From assembly GCA_028291985.1 (NCBI GenBank), contig JAQGNE010000013.1, forward strand, positions 40,456-104,455: 64,000 nucleotides of DNA, written 5' to 3'. The notes under the pieces were generated by a model, which had not been told where the DNA came from, ran no database searches, and saw only the letters and a list, made by a program, of their open reading frames with translations. Below are positions 42,241 through 51,459 of this stretch, piece by piece (within the stretch, counting starts at the first letter, position 1; every line of letters starts with the position of its first letter). The position numbers and the translations under genes are program-made. The DNA is from Polaromonas sp. (GTDB lineage: Bacteria > Pseudomonadota > Gammaproteobacteria > Burkholderiales > Burkholderiaceae_C).

Positions 42241-43536
42241 TTACTTCTTGGCCACGCTCATGCCCTTGACCGGCTCGTCAAGCTTTTTGTCGTTGCCTTC
42301 GATGAAGGGACTCCAGGGCTTTGCCTTGACGGGGCCAGGCGTTTTCCACACCACATTGAACTGGCCGTCGGCCTTGATCTCGCCGATGAAAACCGACTTG
42401 TGCAGATGGTGATTTTTCTCATCCATCTTGCTCACGATGCCCGACGGCGCGGTAAAGGTCTGGCCAGCCATGGCAGCAATGACTTTGTCGGTATCGGTGG
42501 ACTTGGCCTTTTCAACCGCCTGCTTCCACATGTTGATGCCAATGTAGGTAGCTTCCATCGGGTCGTTGGTCAACGGCTTGTCTGACCCAGGGAGCTTTTT
42601 GGCTTGCGCATAGGCTGACCACTTCTTGATGAACTCGGTATTTGCCGGGCTCTTGATCGACTGGAAATAGTTCCACGCGGCCAGGTGGCCGACCAGTGGC
42701 TTGGTGTCCACACCACGCAGTTCTTCTTCACCTACCGAGAAGGCGACTACCGGAACGTCCTTGGCTTTCAGGCCAGCGTTCCCCAGTTCCTTGTAGAACG
42801 GAACGTTGGAATCACCGTTGATGGTGGACACCACCGCCGTCTTGCCACCCTCCGAAAACTTCTTCACGTCGGCAACGATGGTCTGGTAGTCGGAGTGGCC
42901 AAATGGCGTGTACTTCTCGTCAATGTCTTTGTCAGCCACACCCTTGCTCTTGAGGTAGGCGCGCAGAATTTTGTTGGTGGTGCGCGGGTATACATAGTCG
43001 GTTCCCAGCAGCACCCAGCGCTTGGCGCCGCCGCCGGCCTTGCTCATCAGGTAGTCAACCGCTGGAATGGCTTGCTGGTTGGGTGCTGCGCCGGTATAAA
43101 ACACATTTTTCGAGAGTTCTTCGCCCTCATACTGAACCGGGTAGAAGAGCAGGCCGTTCATTTCCTCGACCACTGGCAAGACCGATTTGCGGGACACAGA
43201 CGTCCAGCAGCCAAAAATCACCGATACCTTGTCCTGGCCGAGCAGCTGCTTGGTTTTTTCCGCAAACAAGGGCCAGTTGGACGCCGGATCGACGATGACA
43301 GGCTCAAGCTTCCTGCCCATCACGCCACCCTTGGCATTGATTTCGTCAATCGCCATCAGTACCGTGTCTTTCAACACGGTTTCCGAGATGGCCATGGTGC
43401 CGGACAGACTGTGCAAAATGCCGACCTTGATCGTGCCGCCTGACTGGGCATGTGCCGGCAGAATGGAGAGGCCGCCCAAGGCGACGGCGGCGCTGAGCGC
43501 CTTCAGGGTGAAACGACGGGAAGGGTTGCGTGGCAT
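42241..43536 (-). CDS. urtA: Urea ABC transporter substrate-binding protein UrtA
   Basis: 431-residue periplasmic urea-binding protein. The N-terminus carries a twin-arginine motif (SRRFTLK) before a hydrophobic stretch ending ILPAHAQ, so Tat export is likely. Family motifs are KVGILHSLSGTMAISETVLKD near residue 37, IFGCWTSVSRKSVLPVVE, YPVQYEGEE, GTDYVYPRTTN and DPMEATYIGINMW. First gene of urtABCDE. Urea uptake ties the operon to the purine pathway, which releases urea. Nitrogen control is expected in this family, but I could not find a sigma54 site upstream. Confidence 0.96.
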   Translation of the reverse strand: MPRNPSRRFTLKALSAAVALGGLSILPAHAQSGGTIKVGILHSLSGTMAISETVLKDTVLMAIDEINAKGGVMGRKLEPVIVDPASNWPLFAEKTKQLLGQDKVSVIFGCWTSVSRKSVLPVVEEMNGLLFYPVQYEGEELSKNVFYTGAAPNQQAIPAVDYLMSKAGGGAKRWVLLGTDYVYPRTTNKILRAYLKSKGVADKDIDEKYTPFGHSDYQTIVADVKKFSEGGKTAVVSTINGDSNVPFYKELGNAGLKAKDVPVVAFSVGEEELRGVDTKPLVGHLAAWNYFQSIKSPANTEFIKKWSAYAQAKKLPGSDKPLTNDPMEATYIGINMWKQAVEKAKSTDTDKVIAAMAGQTFTAPSGIVSKMDEKNHHLHKSVFIGEIKADGQFNVVWKTPGPVKAKPWSPFIEGNDKKLDEPVKGMSVAKK

Positions 43537-43900
43537 GAGTTTCTCCGGTAGATGGGGTTGCGCTTACGTGCAGTGAACCTGCTGCAGGCCAGGTTTCCAG
43601 AACGATGGGCCGATTCTGGGCGGGCCCGGCTGAAACGCATATACGCCGGGTGGCGTATGCCGGCTTTTGGCTGCCTGTCAGATACAACGTCCCACGCGCT
43701 TCGTCCTGCACCGCCTACGTGCCTGTACCAGATCGTTTCTACACTGGTAACCTAGGCTGGGATGGCGCGCGAGCGTAGTCGCCGCGTCCACCCATACTGT
43801 GCGGCATTTAATTCGCTGCCCGGTTCCTGTGTCTGCCTGAACGCGATGACGGCGCAAACACCGCCCGAACACCTCATCCAATTTTTCAAAGGCAATTTTT
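43537..43900. other. Divergent regulatory region between urtA and the alcohol dehydrogenase gene
   Basis: 364 bp. It contains a short palindrome ATACGCC-GGGT-GGCGTAT (43641-43658), about 105 bp upstream of urtA, which could be an operator or a small hairpin. No good GG-N10-GC (sigma54) element was found in the part I checked. No gene is supported here. Confidence 0.45.
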
Positions 43901-44956
43901 ATGACCCCTACCCTTGCTTATGCAGCCCGTTCTGCAACTTCTCCGCTTTCGCCTTTTTCGTTCGAGCGTCGCACACCGGGTGAACGGGATGTATCGATTG
44001 ACATCCTGCACTGTGGCGTTTGCCATTCGGACTTGCACACCGCGCGTGGCGAATGGGGGGGCACGCTGTTTCCCTGTGTGCCGGGTCACGAGATCGTGGG
44101 AAGGGTCAGCGCAGTAGGCAGGCTGGTGAGTCGCTTCAAGATGGGCGACCTGGTGGGCGTGGGCTGCATGGTGGACAGCTGCCAGCACTGCCAGCCGTGC
44201 ACGGACGGGCTGGAGCAGTACTGCGACAACGGTTTTACCGGGACTTACAACGGGCCTGAGCAAGGCACTGGCGCCAACACCTATGGCGGCTATTCAAACC
44301 ATATCGTCGTGCGTGAATCGTTCGTGCTGCGCATCGCGCACACCGAAGACCGATTGGCCGAAGTGGCGCCCTTGCTGTGTGCAGGCATTACCACCTATTC
44401 GCCGCTGCGCCAATGGAATGTCGGACCTGGCCACAAGGTCGGCATTGTGGGCCTGGGCGGATTGGGCCACATGGGCGTGAAGATCGCGGCCGCGATGGGC
44501 GCGCATGTGGTACTGTTCACCACCTCGCCGGGCAAGCGGGAAGACGGCCTGCGGCTTGGTGCCAGGGAAGTGGTCGTGTCCAAAAATGCGGACGAGATGG
44601 CCGCGCATGCTGGCAGCTTCGACTTCATTTTGAACACGGTTGCGGCGCCGCATGACCTGGACGCGTTTTTGGTCTTGCTCAAGCTGGACGGCACGATGAC
44701 GCTGGTGGGCGCGCCTGCAAGCCCGCATCCGTCGCCCGGCGTGTTCAACCTGATCATGAAGCGCAGGCGGCTGGCGGGCTCGCTCATTGGCGGCATCCGT
44801 GAAACCCAGGAAATGCTCGACTTTTGCGCGCACCATGGCATCGTCTCGGACATCGAGACCCTGCGCATGGACCAGATCGAGACGGCTTATGAGCGCATGC
44901 TCAAGAGCGATGTGCGCTACCGCTTTGTTATTGATATGGCAACCCTTACCGCTTGA
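43901..44956 (+). CDS. Zinc-dependent alcohol dehydrogenase, cinnamyl-alcohol-dehydrogenase-like (YahK type)
   Basis: 351-residue NADP-dependent medium-chain dehydrogenase acting on aldehydes and alcohols. Catalytic zinc ligands are in CGVCHSDLH and PGHEIVG, followed by a structural zinc group DSCQHCQPC with a later Cys (EQYCDN). The nucleotide-binding motif is GIVGLGGLGHMGVKIAAAMG. CAGITTYSPL contains the third catalytic zinc Cys. Family members reduce broad aromatic and aliphatic aldehydes; the physiological substrate is unknown. It is monocistronic by layout. Confidence 0.95.
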   Translation: MTPTLAYAARSATSPLSPFSFERRTPGERDVSIDILHCGVCHSDLHTARGEWGGTLFPCVPGHEIVGRVSAVGRLVSRFKMGDLVGVGCMVDSCQHCQPCTDGLEQYCDNGFTGTYNGPEQGTGANTYGGYSNHIVVRESFVLRIAHTEDRLAEVAPLLCAGITTYSPLRQWNVGPGHKVGIVGLGGLGHMGVKIAAAMGAHVVLFTTSPGKREDGLRLGAREVVVSKNADEMAAHAGSFDFILNTVAAPHDLDAFLVLLKLDGTMTLVGAPASPHPSPGVFNLIMKRRRLAGSLIGGIRETQEMLDFCAHHGIVSDIETLRMDQIETAYERMLKSDVRYRFVIDMATLTA

Positions 44957-44993
44957 CGGCTACCTGTCGACAACGGTGCCGCCAGGAGCGGCT

Positions 44994-46196
44994 CTAACCC
45001 AGCAGATGCTTTGCAGCGTCCGGCGGCGGCGCATCCGGCAGCGGCGCTGCGGCAGGTTCAGCGCTTTGCTGCGCGATGACAGGGATGGCCGGGGCAGTCT
45101 GATACGCATTGCCTTGCACAGGCTGCGGCTCTGACTGCCGCGCATTTGAAAAAATATCCCAGACCGCAATAAACATGGCGGCCACCACCGGGCCGATCAC
45201 GAAGCCGTTCAAGCCGAAAAGCGCCATGCCACCCAAAGTCGAGACCAGCACCAGGTAGTCGGGCATCTTGGTGTCCTTTCCGACCAGTATCGGCCGCAGG
45301 ATGTTATCGACCAGCCCGATCACCAACACGCCAAAGGCAATCAGAATCACGCCCTTGACGATAGCGCCGGTCGCGAGAAAGTAGACCGCCACCGGAAACC
45401 AGACCAGCGCCGCGCCCACCGCAGGAAGCAGGGATAAAAACGCCATCAGCGTGCCCCACAGCACCGGCGCATGCACATCCAACAGCCACAAGATGATGCC
45501 ACCCAGTGCGCCCTGCAGGGCAGCCACCACAATATTGCCGCGCACCGTGGCACGTATGACGGTCGTGAATTTACCCGACAGGTTGCGCTTGATCTCGGGA
45601 CCCAGCGGCACCGCGTCCTGAATATTGCGCGCCAGGGAATTCCCGTCGCGCAGCAGAAAAAACAGCAGGTAGAGCATCACGAAAAAGCTCACCAGAAAGT
45701 CAAAGGTGTTCTGTCCGATGGCCAGCGCCTGGGTGGCAAAAAACTGGCTGCCTCGGGTCAGGCTTTGCGACAGCCGCTCCTGGACCAGCGCAAAATTTTC
45801 CAGGCCAAAGCGGTTCAACATGCTGGTCACCCAGTCAGGAAGCGCGGTATAGACCTGCTGGAAGTACCGGGTCACACTCAGGTCGCCCGACTGCACACGC
45901 TCATAGACCGCGCTGGCCTCGCGCACCAGCGAGGCCGTGACCAGAGCCAGCGGCAAGATGACCAGCACGAGGATGATGAACACGGTGAGAAGCGCCGCGC
46001 TGGTGCGCCTGTCGGGCAGCAGCTTGAGCAGATGCTTGAAGAGCGGCCTGAACATCAGGGCAAAGATCGCGCCCCAGAAGACCGCGCCATAAAACGGCAG
46101 CAGAATCCAGACGAATGCGATGGAGACCGCCACAAGCACATAGAGAAATACCTTGTCTTCAAGCGATGAAGACCGGGCGATACCTGAAAATTTCAT
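44994..46196 (-). CDS. AI-2E/PerM family membrane permease
   Basis: 400-residue membrane protein with about eight hydrophobic segments, beginning with two at residues 15-60. Family features are the long extracytoplasmic helix region (ASAVYERVQSGDLSV) between membrane spans and the C-terminal segments GAALVWFPVAVYFLATG, RPILVGKDTKMPDYLVLVSTLGG and FGLNGFVIGPVVAAMFIAVWDIF. Family members export small molecules or act as Na+/H+ antiporters; autoinducer-2 export is not proven in general. The C-terminus is Pro/Ala-rich. It lies 18 bp downstream of recQ. Confidence 0.92.
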   Translation of the reverse strand: MKFSGIARSSSLEDKVFLYVLVAVSIAFVWILLPFYGAVFWGAIFALMFRPLFKHLLKLLPDRRTSAALLTVFIILVLVILPLALVTASLVREASAVYERVQSGDLSVTRYFQQVYTALPDWVTSMLNRFGLENFALVQERLSQSLTRGSQFFATQALAIGQNTFDFLVSFFVMLYLLFFLLRDGNSLARNIQDAVPLGPEIKRNLSGKFTTVIRATVRGNIVVAALQGALGGIILWLLDVHAPVLWGTLMAFLSLLPAVGAALVWFPVAVYFLATGAIVKGVILIAFGVLVIGLVDNILRPILVGKDTKMPDYLVLVSTLGGMALFGLNGFVIGPVVAAMFIAVWDIFSNARQSEPQPVQGNAYQTAPAIPVIAQQSAEPAAAPLPDAPPPDAAKHLLG

Positions 46197-46214
46197 ACGA
46201 CTGCAACCGGTGGA

Positions 46215-48029
46215 CTATGCGGACCCGACAGCGCCCTCTGCGGCGGCTGCTGCAGTTGTGGCGCGTTTGCGCGGCGTGACGCGCTGCACATAGTCTGCCT
46301 GAAAACTTCGCTGCTGCCCTGCTTCAAATTCAACAGTGACAGACAGGGCATCGGCAGCCGCCACCTTGCCCTGGCCGTATCGCCGGACCTTTACCCATTC
46401 GCCCGGCGTGAAACGCTTCGCTGTCGACGCTGCGGACATTGTCAACGGGCTGCTGCAAGCACCCGCGGTGTTGCTTCCTGCCCCGTCTCGTACCGCCTCT
46501 TCGGAGTCTGTCCCGCGGCGGGCCAGTTCCGCCTCCAGCGCCGCAATCCGCAGGCAGTTGTCGCAGCTGCGGCAGGGAACTGCATCGGCCTGTGCTTGCA
46601 GATGACGCAGTAGCATCTGCCACCGGCAACGCCCGGTCTGTGCATAGGAAACCATGGCCTCCAGCGCGGCGCGATCCTGCTCGCGCCTGGCCTGATAGGT
46701 CCGTATGACCGCATGAAGGCCAGCCGTGTCCAGGGCTTTTTTGCCAAGGCGAATTACTCCACCCGCACGCTGCGACACCACTTGCTGGCTGCGCAGCAGG
46801 CTGCAGGCCACTTTGAGCTTGTTGGCCGGTCGGTCAATGCGTTGCTGCAGATCTTGCATCGTCCAGCCTTGCGTTCCGGGCGGCTCCTGCTGAAGCGCAC
46901 GGTACAGGGCCTCCACGTCGTCGAGAGCCGGATAACGCCCCGCCATGAAGAACTGCTGGACCGATTTGTCACCGCGCAGAAAGAGCAGCGTGCAGTCCGC
47001 CTTTTCGCCATCACGGCCGGCCCGGCCTGACTCCTGGTAGTAGGCATCCAGCCCGGCCGGCATCTGGTAGTGCACCACAAAACGGATGTCGGGCTTGTCG
47101 ATACCCAGACCAAAGGCATTGGTAGCTACCATGACCCTGGCGGTGCCGGCCATGAAAGCTTCCTGCGCCGCATCGCGCTCTGATGCGCCAAGCTTGCCGT
47201 GGTACTTCATCACCGAACAGCCGGACTGAACCAGCGCCGCGTAGACCGCCTCGGCGGCTTTGACCGTAGCGACATAGACCAGCCCGCTGCCTGTCGCAGA
47301 CTGCACAAGCGCTACAGTGCGCTCCAGCTTGTCAGCCTCCCGGGCAAGTTGCTCTACCGCATAGTGCAGGTTCGGCCGGTAAACGCCGTTGTTGATCACC
47401 CCATCGGCGGGTATGCCCAGCTGATGAGTGATCTCCTGCGACACCGCATCGGTCGCGGTGGCGGTAAGTGCCAGAACGGCTGGCCTTCCCAGCTTCCTGA
47501 TCGCGGGAGCGATGTCCAGAAAAGCAGGGCGAAAGTCGTGCCCCCACTGCGACAGGCAGTGCGCCTCATCCACCACCAGAAGGCTGGTGGGATGCTGCAG
47601 CAACAGCTGCATGAATGATTCATCAGCCAGGCGCTCAGGCGTGGTCAGGACAATTTTGGCCTGGCCGCTGGCAACAGCGGCCTCGGCCTCGCGCTCTGCC
47701 TGCGTGCCCAGGGAACTGTTGAGTTCAACAGTATCTATCCCCAGTTCCCGCATCGACTCGCACTGGTCCTTCATCAGCGCAATCAGCGGCGACACCACCA
47801 CGGTGCGGCCCGGCAGCAACAGCGCCGGCAGCTGATAGCACAGCGACTTGCCGGCGCCGGTCGGCATCACAGCCAGGGTGTTCTCGCCAGCAAGCACACG
47901 GCGTATGACGGCGTACTGCCCGTCACGCAAGGAAGCAAGACCGAAGCGGTATTTCAGCGTTGAATGGATGAGGCGAGAGACATCACCTGCGGCCGCTGCC
48001 GGCGCAGACTTGCGGGAAGATCTGGACAT
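46215..48029 (-). CDS. recQ: ATP-dependent DNA helicase RecQ with a UvrD-like Tudor C-terminus
   Basis: 604-residue 3'-5' helicase. Motifs: Walker A MPTGAGKSLCYQLPAL near residue 60, DEAHCLSQWGHDFRPAF (II plus aromatic-rich loop), LTATAT (III), ATNAFGLGIDKPDIRFVVHY (V) and YYQESGRAGRDG (VI). The zinc-binding module has CRWQMLLRHL and CRSCDNC. The usual HRDC domain is absent. Instead, residues about 545-590 (TPGEWVKVRRYGQGKVAA... DYVQRVTP) resemble the Tudor domain at the C-terminus of UvrD/PcrA. It starts 11 bp after the stop of a small acidic protein gene. Confidence 0.93.
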   Translation of the reverse strand: MSRSSRKSAPAAAAGDVSRLIHSTLKYRFGLASLRDGQYAVIRRVLAGENTLAVMPTGAGKSLCYQLPALLLPGRTVVVSPLIALMKDQCESMRELGIDTVELNSSLGTQAEREAEAAVASGQAKIVLTTPERLADESFMQLLLQHPTSLLVVDEAHCLSQWGHDFRPAFLDIAPAIRKLGRPAVLALTATATDAVSQEITHQLGIPADGVINNGVYRPNLHYAVEQLAREADKLERTVALVQSATGSGLVYVATVKAAEAVYAALVQSGCSVMKYHGKLGASERDAAQEAFMAGTARVMVATNAFGLGIDKPDIRFVVHYQMPAGLDAYYQESGRAGRDGEKADCTLLFLRGDKSVQQFFMAGRYPALDDVEALYRALQQEPPGTQGWTMQDLQQRIDRPANKLKVACSLLRSQQVVSQRAGGVIRLGKKALDTAGLHAVIRTYQARREQDRAALEAMVSYAQTGRCRWQMLLRHLQAQADAVPCRSCDNCLRIAALEAELARRGTDSEEAVRDGAGSNTAGACSSPLTMSAASTAKRFTPGEWVKVRRYGQGKVAAADALSVTVEFEAGQQRSFQADYVQRVTPRKRATTAAAAAEGAVGSA

Positions 48030-48040
48030 TCAGCCGCGCA

Positions 48041-48415
48041 TCACCGTGGGTCGTCGCCGTCCTGCGCGCCTTCGCTGTCGTCGTCCAGGTCGATATCGTC
48101 GTCATCGGTTGCCAGATCGTCGATGTCCAGGTTATCGTCGCCAGTTGGGTCATCGTCGCTGGCATCAACGCTTTCGACGTGGTCCGGCAGTATGTCAAAG
48201 CCGGCTTTTTCCATGCCGCTTCCGACGGTAGAGCGCTCGCCCGTGCCGACAGCGTCGCTGTCGCTGGACATCTCGTCCTCACCGTAGGCACCCAGGGCGT
48301 CGCTGCCGCTGTCGGAGTTGTCGCTGGGACCCAGCGCTCCGGTATCTTTTCCAATGACCGATTCGGCCCGCTGGGCGCCGCCCAGAATGCTGCTGGTTGC
48401 CATAACGTTTTCCAT
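48041..48415 (-). CDS. Small very acidic protein upstream of recQ
   Basis: 124 residues (or 120 from the ATG at 48403). No catalytic motif and no signal peptide. The N-terminal third has a motif GKDTGALGPSDNSDSGSD that I recall from hypothetical proteins of other Burkholderiales; the C-terminal half is dominated by Asp (DDDDIDLDDDSEG). Predicted to be mostly disordered. It precedes recQ by 11 bp in the same direction, so co-transcription is likely. Function unknown. Confidence 0.7.
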   Translation of the reverse strand: MENVMATSSILGGAQRAESVIGKDTGALGPSDNSDSGSDALGAYGEDEMSSDSDAVGTGERSTVGSGMEKAGFDILPDHVESVDASDDDPTGDDNLDIDDLATDDDDIDLDDDSEGAQDGDDPR

Positions 48416-48694
48416 TCGCAGAAAGTGAAGGACATTTCATTTTGTGGAGCCCGAGAGGACGGGCTTGTCGGACATGCCGCAGCGCTGGTGTCAGCAGCCG
48501 GCCCGGCGCCTCCTGACACCCGCGCAAGCTGAAGACAGCGCCAGTAATCCATGCCATGATTTGCTATAAATAAAATAGCGTACGGCCGTTATGAAACCTG
48601 GTCTTGAAATGTTTTTATGCTCAACTGCAGGGCACTTGCCATTACCTGCTGTGCTTGCATGGCGCGTAAAACATTGGTACTTAAAATCAGTTCG

Positions 48695-51196
48695 ATGCAT
48701 GTTCGCCTCATTGAATGCCTTTCTTCAACCTACCCGCTTCGCGCAGTTCAGCGCATGCTGCGGCAATGTGCGCTGCTGGCCTTACTGACGCTCGCGCTGG
48801 TGGCGGCCTTTGCGGCTGCGGCTGCAGAGCCGGACGCCGGCAAGCCAACACTGGAAGAAGCCAGGGCCGCGATCGCTGACATTCAGAAGTCAATCGCCAG
48901 GGCCCCGGACGACACGGCGCTCAAGCGCCTGAAGGCAGCCGCCCTGGCGGCACGCACAGCAGGAGACGCTACTGCTGTCGAGTTGCAGCCGCAACTCGAC
49001 AGCGTGACCGCACGGTTGCTGCAACTCGGCACACCAGCGGCAGGCGTTAAGGAGGCGCCGGATGTAACCGCGCAGCGTGCACAGCTTGAAAAAGACCGGC
49101 GTGACCTGGACGCGCAGATCCGGCTGGCGCGCCTGCTGTCGGTAGAGGCCGAACAGTCGGTGGCGCAGGTTGCCGAGCTGCGCCGCCAGCAGTTTCGGGC
49201 TCGCCTCGGCGAGCGCACCGCGTCCATCCTGGGGCCACGCTTCTGGAAGGAACTGCAGGAAGACATGCCGCGCGACGCCGCGCAACTGGCGGCTCTGGTT
49301 CGCCAGGTGGGTGCGAGTCTGGATCGCACCCCGGCCTGGCGCTATGCGATGGCGCTTGCTCTACTGGCCGCGGTGCTTGCACTCTGGGTCTATGTTGACC
49401 GGTACCTGCTCCAGCTTACGGCCACACTTGTGCCGCCCAGCCGCCTGAGGCGCTCGCTGCACGCGCTGACCGTCGTTGTGCTCTCAGTCGCCTCCGTGGC
49501 GCTTTGCGTGGTGGTGGCCGGCCTGGCTGCCTTGCCGCGCCTGGCGCTGCAAACTGCAGACGGTGCGGCGGCTGCTGCGCCGCCGCTGCCGGCCTGGGGG
49601 AACCTGCCGCTGCTGGTCTTCAGCGCATTGTGTTTTGGGGGCTATGTTGCCGGCCTGGGCAAGGCCTTGCTGTCTACCGATCGCCCGTCATGGCGGCTTT
49701 CTGCGATGCCGGATGCGGTGGCGCATGGCCTGCGCTGGTTTCCGCTACAGCTGGCGGTTCTGCTCAGCATGGTGTGGATTGCCGCCGGCATGGCCACGCT
49801 GCTCAATGCCAGCCTGGCGGTCACGGTCGCCATCGACTGCATCATGGCGCTGGCCATTGGCACCACGCTGGCGATGGCGATCATGCGCGGCGAGCAGCTG
49901 CGGCGCGAAGTGGTGCGCACGGCACCCGACAGCGAGGCTACGGTACGGCCGCTGTGGCTGGTGGCCCTGGCGTCCGTTGGCTGGTTGACGCTGGCAGTCA
50001 GCCTGGTGGCGCTGCTGGCCGGTTATGTGGCGTTTGGCAGCTTCGTCGTCAAGCAGGTGGTCTGGACCATGGTGGTGATGGCAAGCGCCTATCTGCTGGC
50101 CATCGTTGCGGACGATGGCTTCAAGGCAGCGCTTTCATCCGGCAACCCCAGCACGCGGCCGGCGCCCGCGCCTGCGGCCAGTCCTGCCGGCGCGCCGCCG
50201 CACCGCATCGGCGAGCAGGTGGCGGTATTGCTGTCAGCGGTGACGCGCCTGGTGCTGGGCCTGCTCGCCTTGACGCTGGTGATTGCGCCTTTTGGCGAAG
50301 GCCCGTCCGAGGTGTTCCGCCGCACAGAACCGCTGGAAAATGGCCTGCAGATCGGTCAGGTCACCATCCTCCCGGGGACGGTGCTGCAGGCGGCGCTGGT
50401 GCTGCTGCTGGCAGTGCTGGCCGTGAAGGGGCTGCAACGCTGGCTGGAGGGCAGCTATCTGCCAACAACCCGCCTCGACCCGAGCATGCGGTCTTCAGCC
50501 ACAAACCTGCTGGGCTATGTGGGCTATATCTGCGCCGTGGCGCTCACGATGTCGGCGGTCGGGGTTGGCCTGGAGCGCATCGCATGGGTCGCCAGCGCGC
50601 TCTCGGTCGGCATCGGATTCGGCCTGCAGGCGGTGGTTCAAAATTTTGTGTCAGGCCTGATCCTCCTGGCTGAACGGCCGGTGAAGGTCGGCGACTGGGT
50701 GTCGCTGGGCGGCGTCGAGGGCGATATCCGCAGCATCAACATGCGGGCCACCCAGATCCAGCTGGGCGACCGTTCGACCGTCATTGTTCCCAACTCGGAG
50801 TTCATCACCAAGACGGTGCGCAATGTGACGCATGCCAACCCGCTGGGGCTGGTACAGATCAAACTGCCACTGCCGGTGGATGCCAGGCCCGCCGAGGTAC
50901 GTCAGCTGTTGCTGGACGTGCTGGCAGAGCACCCGGACGTGCTGAAGGAGCCGGCACCCAATGTGCAGCTGGACGGCTTTGACAACGGGACCCTGATGTA
51001 CAACGCCACCGGTTTTGTATCGACGCCGCGCGCCGCTTACGGCGTACGCAGCGCGTTACTGTTCGAGGCGCTGCAGCGTCTGTCGGCGGCGGGCATAGCG
51101 CTTTACAAGCCGCCAGCGATGGTGGCCTTGCCGGGTGTAGCGGAGACGGTGCCGGCGGCGGCCCCAGCCCCGGCCGAGCCTCCAGCCACAACATGA
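48695..51196 (+). CDS. Mechanosensitive ion channel, large MscS family (DUF3772-type)
   Basis: About 833 residues; ATG codons at 48617, 48695 and 48755 all fit, and the last puts a signal peptide (ALLALLTLALVAAFAAAAAEP) nearest the N-terminus. Order: signal, periplasmic coiled-coil region (residues about 50-210), then about eleven hydrophobic segments, then the MscS core with the pore helix region SVGIGFGLQAVVQNFVSGLILLAERPVKVGDWVSLGGVEGDI, and the cytoplasmic beta/alpha domain with VIVPNSEFITKTVRN. It releases solutes on hypo-osmotic shock. The C-terminus is an Ala/Pro-rich tail. Confidence 0.92.
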   Translation: MHVRLIECLSSTYPLRAVQRMLRQCALLALLTLALVAAFAAAAAEPDAGKPTLEEARAAIADIQKSIARAPDDTALKRLKAAALAARTAGDATAVELQPQLDSVTARLLQLGTPAAGVKEAPDVTAQRAQLEKDRRDLDAQIRLARLLSVEAEQSVAQVAELRRQQFRARLGERTASILGPRFWKELQEDMPRDAAQLAALVRQVGASLDRTPAWRYAMALALLAAVLALWVYVDRYLLQLTATLVPPSRLRRSLHALTVVVLSVASVALCVVVAGLAALPRLALQTADGAAAAAPPLPAWGNLPLLVFSALCFGGYVAGLGKALLSTDRPSWRLSAMPDAVAHGLRWFPLQLAVLLSMVWIAAGMATLLNASLAVTVAIDCIMALAIGTTLAMAIMRGEQLRREVVRTAPDSEATVRPLWLVALASVGWLTLAVSLVALLAGYVAFGSFVVKQVVWTMVVMASAYLLAIVADDGFKAALSSGNPSTRPAPAPAASPAGAPPHRIGEQVAVLLSAVTRLVLGLLALTLVIAPFGEGPSEVFRRTEPLENGLQIGQVTILPGTVLQAALVLLLAVLAVKGLQRWLEGSYLPTTRLDPSMRSSATNLLGYVGYICAVALTMSAVGVGLERIAWVASALSVGIGFGLQAVVQNFVSGLILLAERPVKVGDWVSLGGVEGDIRSINMRATQIQLGDRSTVIVPNSEFITKTVRNVTHANPLGLVQIKLPLPVDARPAEVRQLLLDVLAEHPDVLKEPAPNVQLDGFDNGTLMYNATGFVSTPRAAYGVRSALLFEALQRLSAAGIALYKPPAMVALPGVAETVPAAAPAPAEPPATT

Positions 51197-51226
51197 TGCC
51201 GCTGCACCGCCCTGGCGCCATTCCAT

Positions 51227-51272
51227 GCTATTTGCTACAACATTAGTAGCTATAACCCTTTGTATATGTTGG
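51227..51272. repeat. Dispersed short repeat, copy 8
   Basis: GCTATTTGCTACAACATTAG followed by TAGCTATAACCCTTTGTATA contains the GTAGCTATAACCC and TTGTAT blocks of the family. It lies between the MscS-like gene and the EF-hand gene. Confidence 0.65.
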
Positions 51273-51459
51273 CCTCCCGGTTGTTTTTATATAAATTCTG
51301 GTGCAGCGACGCACTTGTCTTGATCAGGCTGCCCGGTAAAGCTGCGCAACACTGTGCAAGAAGGCTGGCGCCTGCGGCATGCCTGGGCTGTAATGAGAAC
51401 GAGGCCGCAGCATGGCATGCGCGATGCCGTGCCCTTCACCAACCCAACGAGATACCGCC

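Noticed and set aside
43537..43760. Sigma54 promoter for urtA
   Set aside because: The best candidate has GG and GC separated by 12 bases rather than 10, so it does not fit the -24/-12 consensus.
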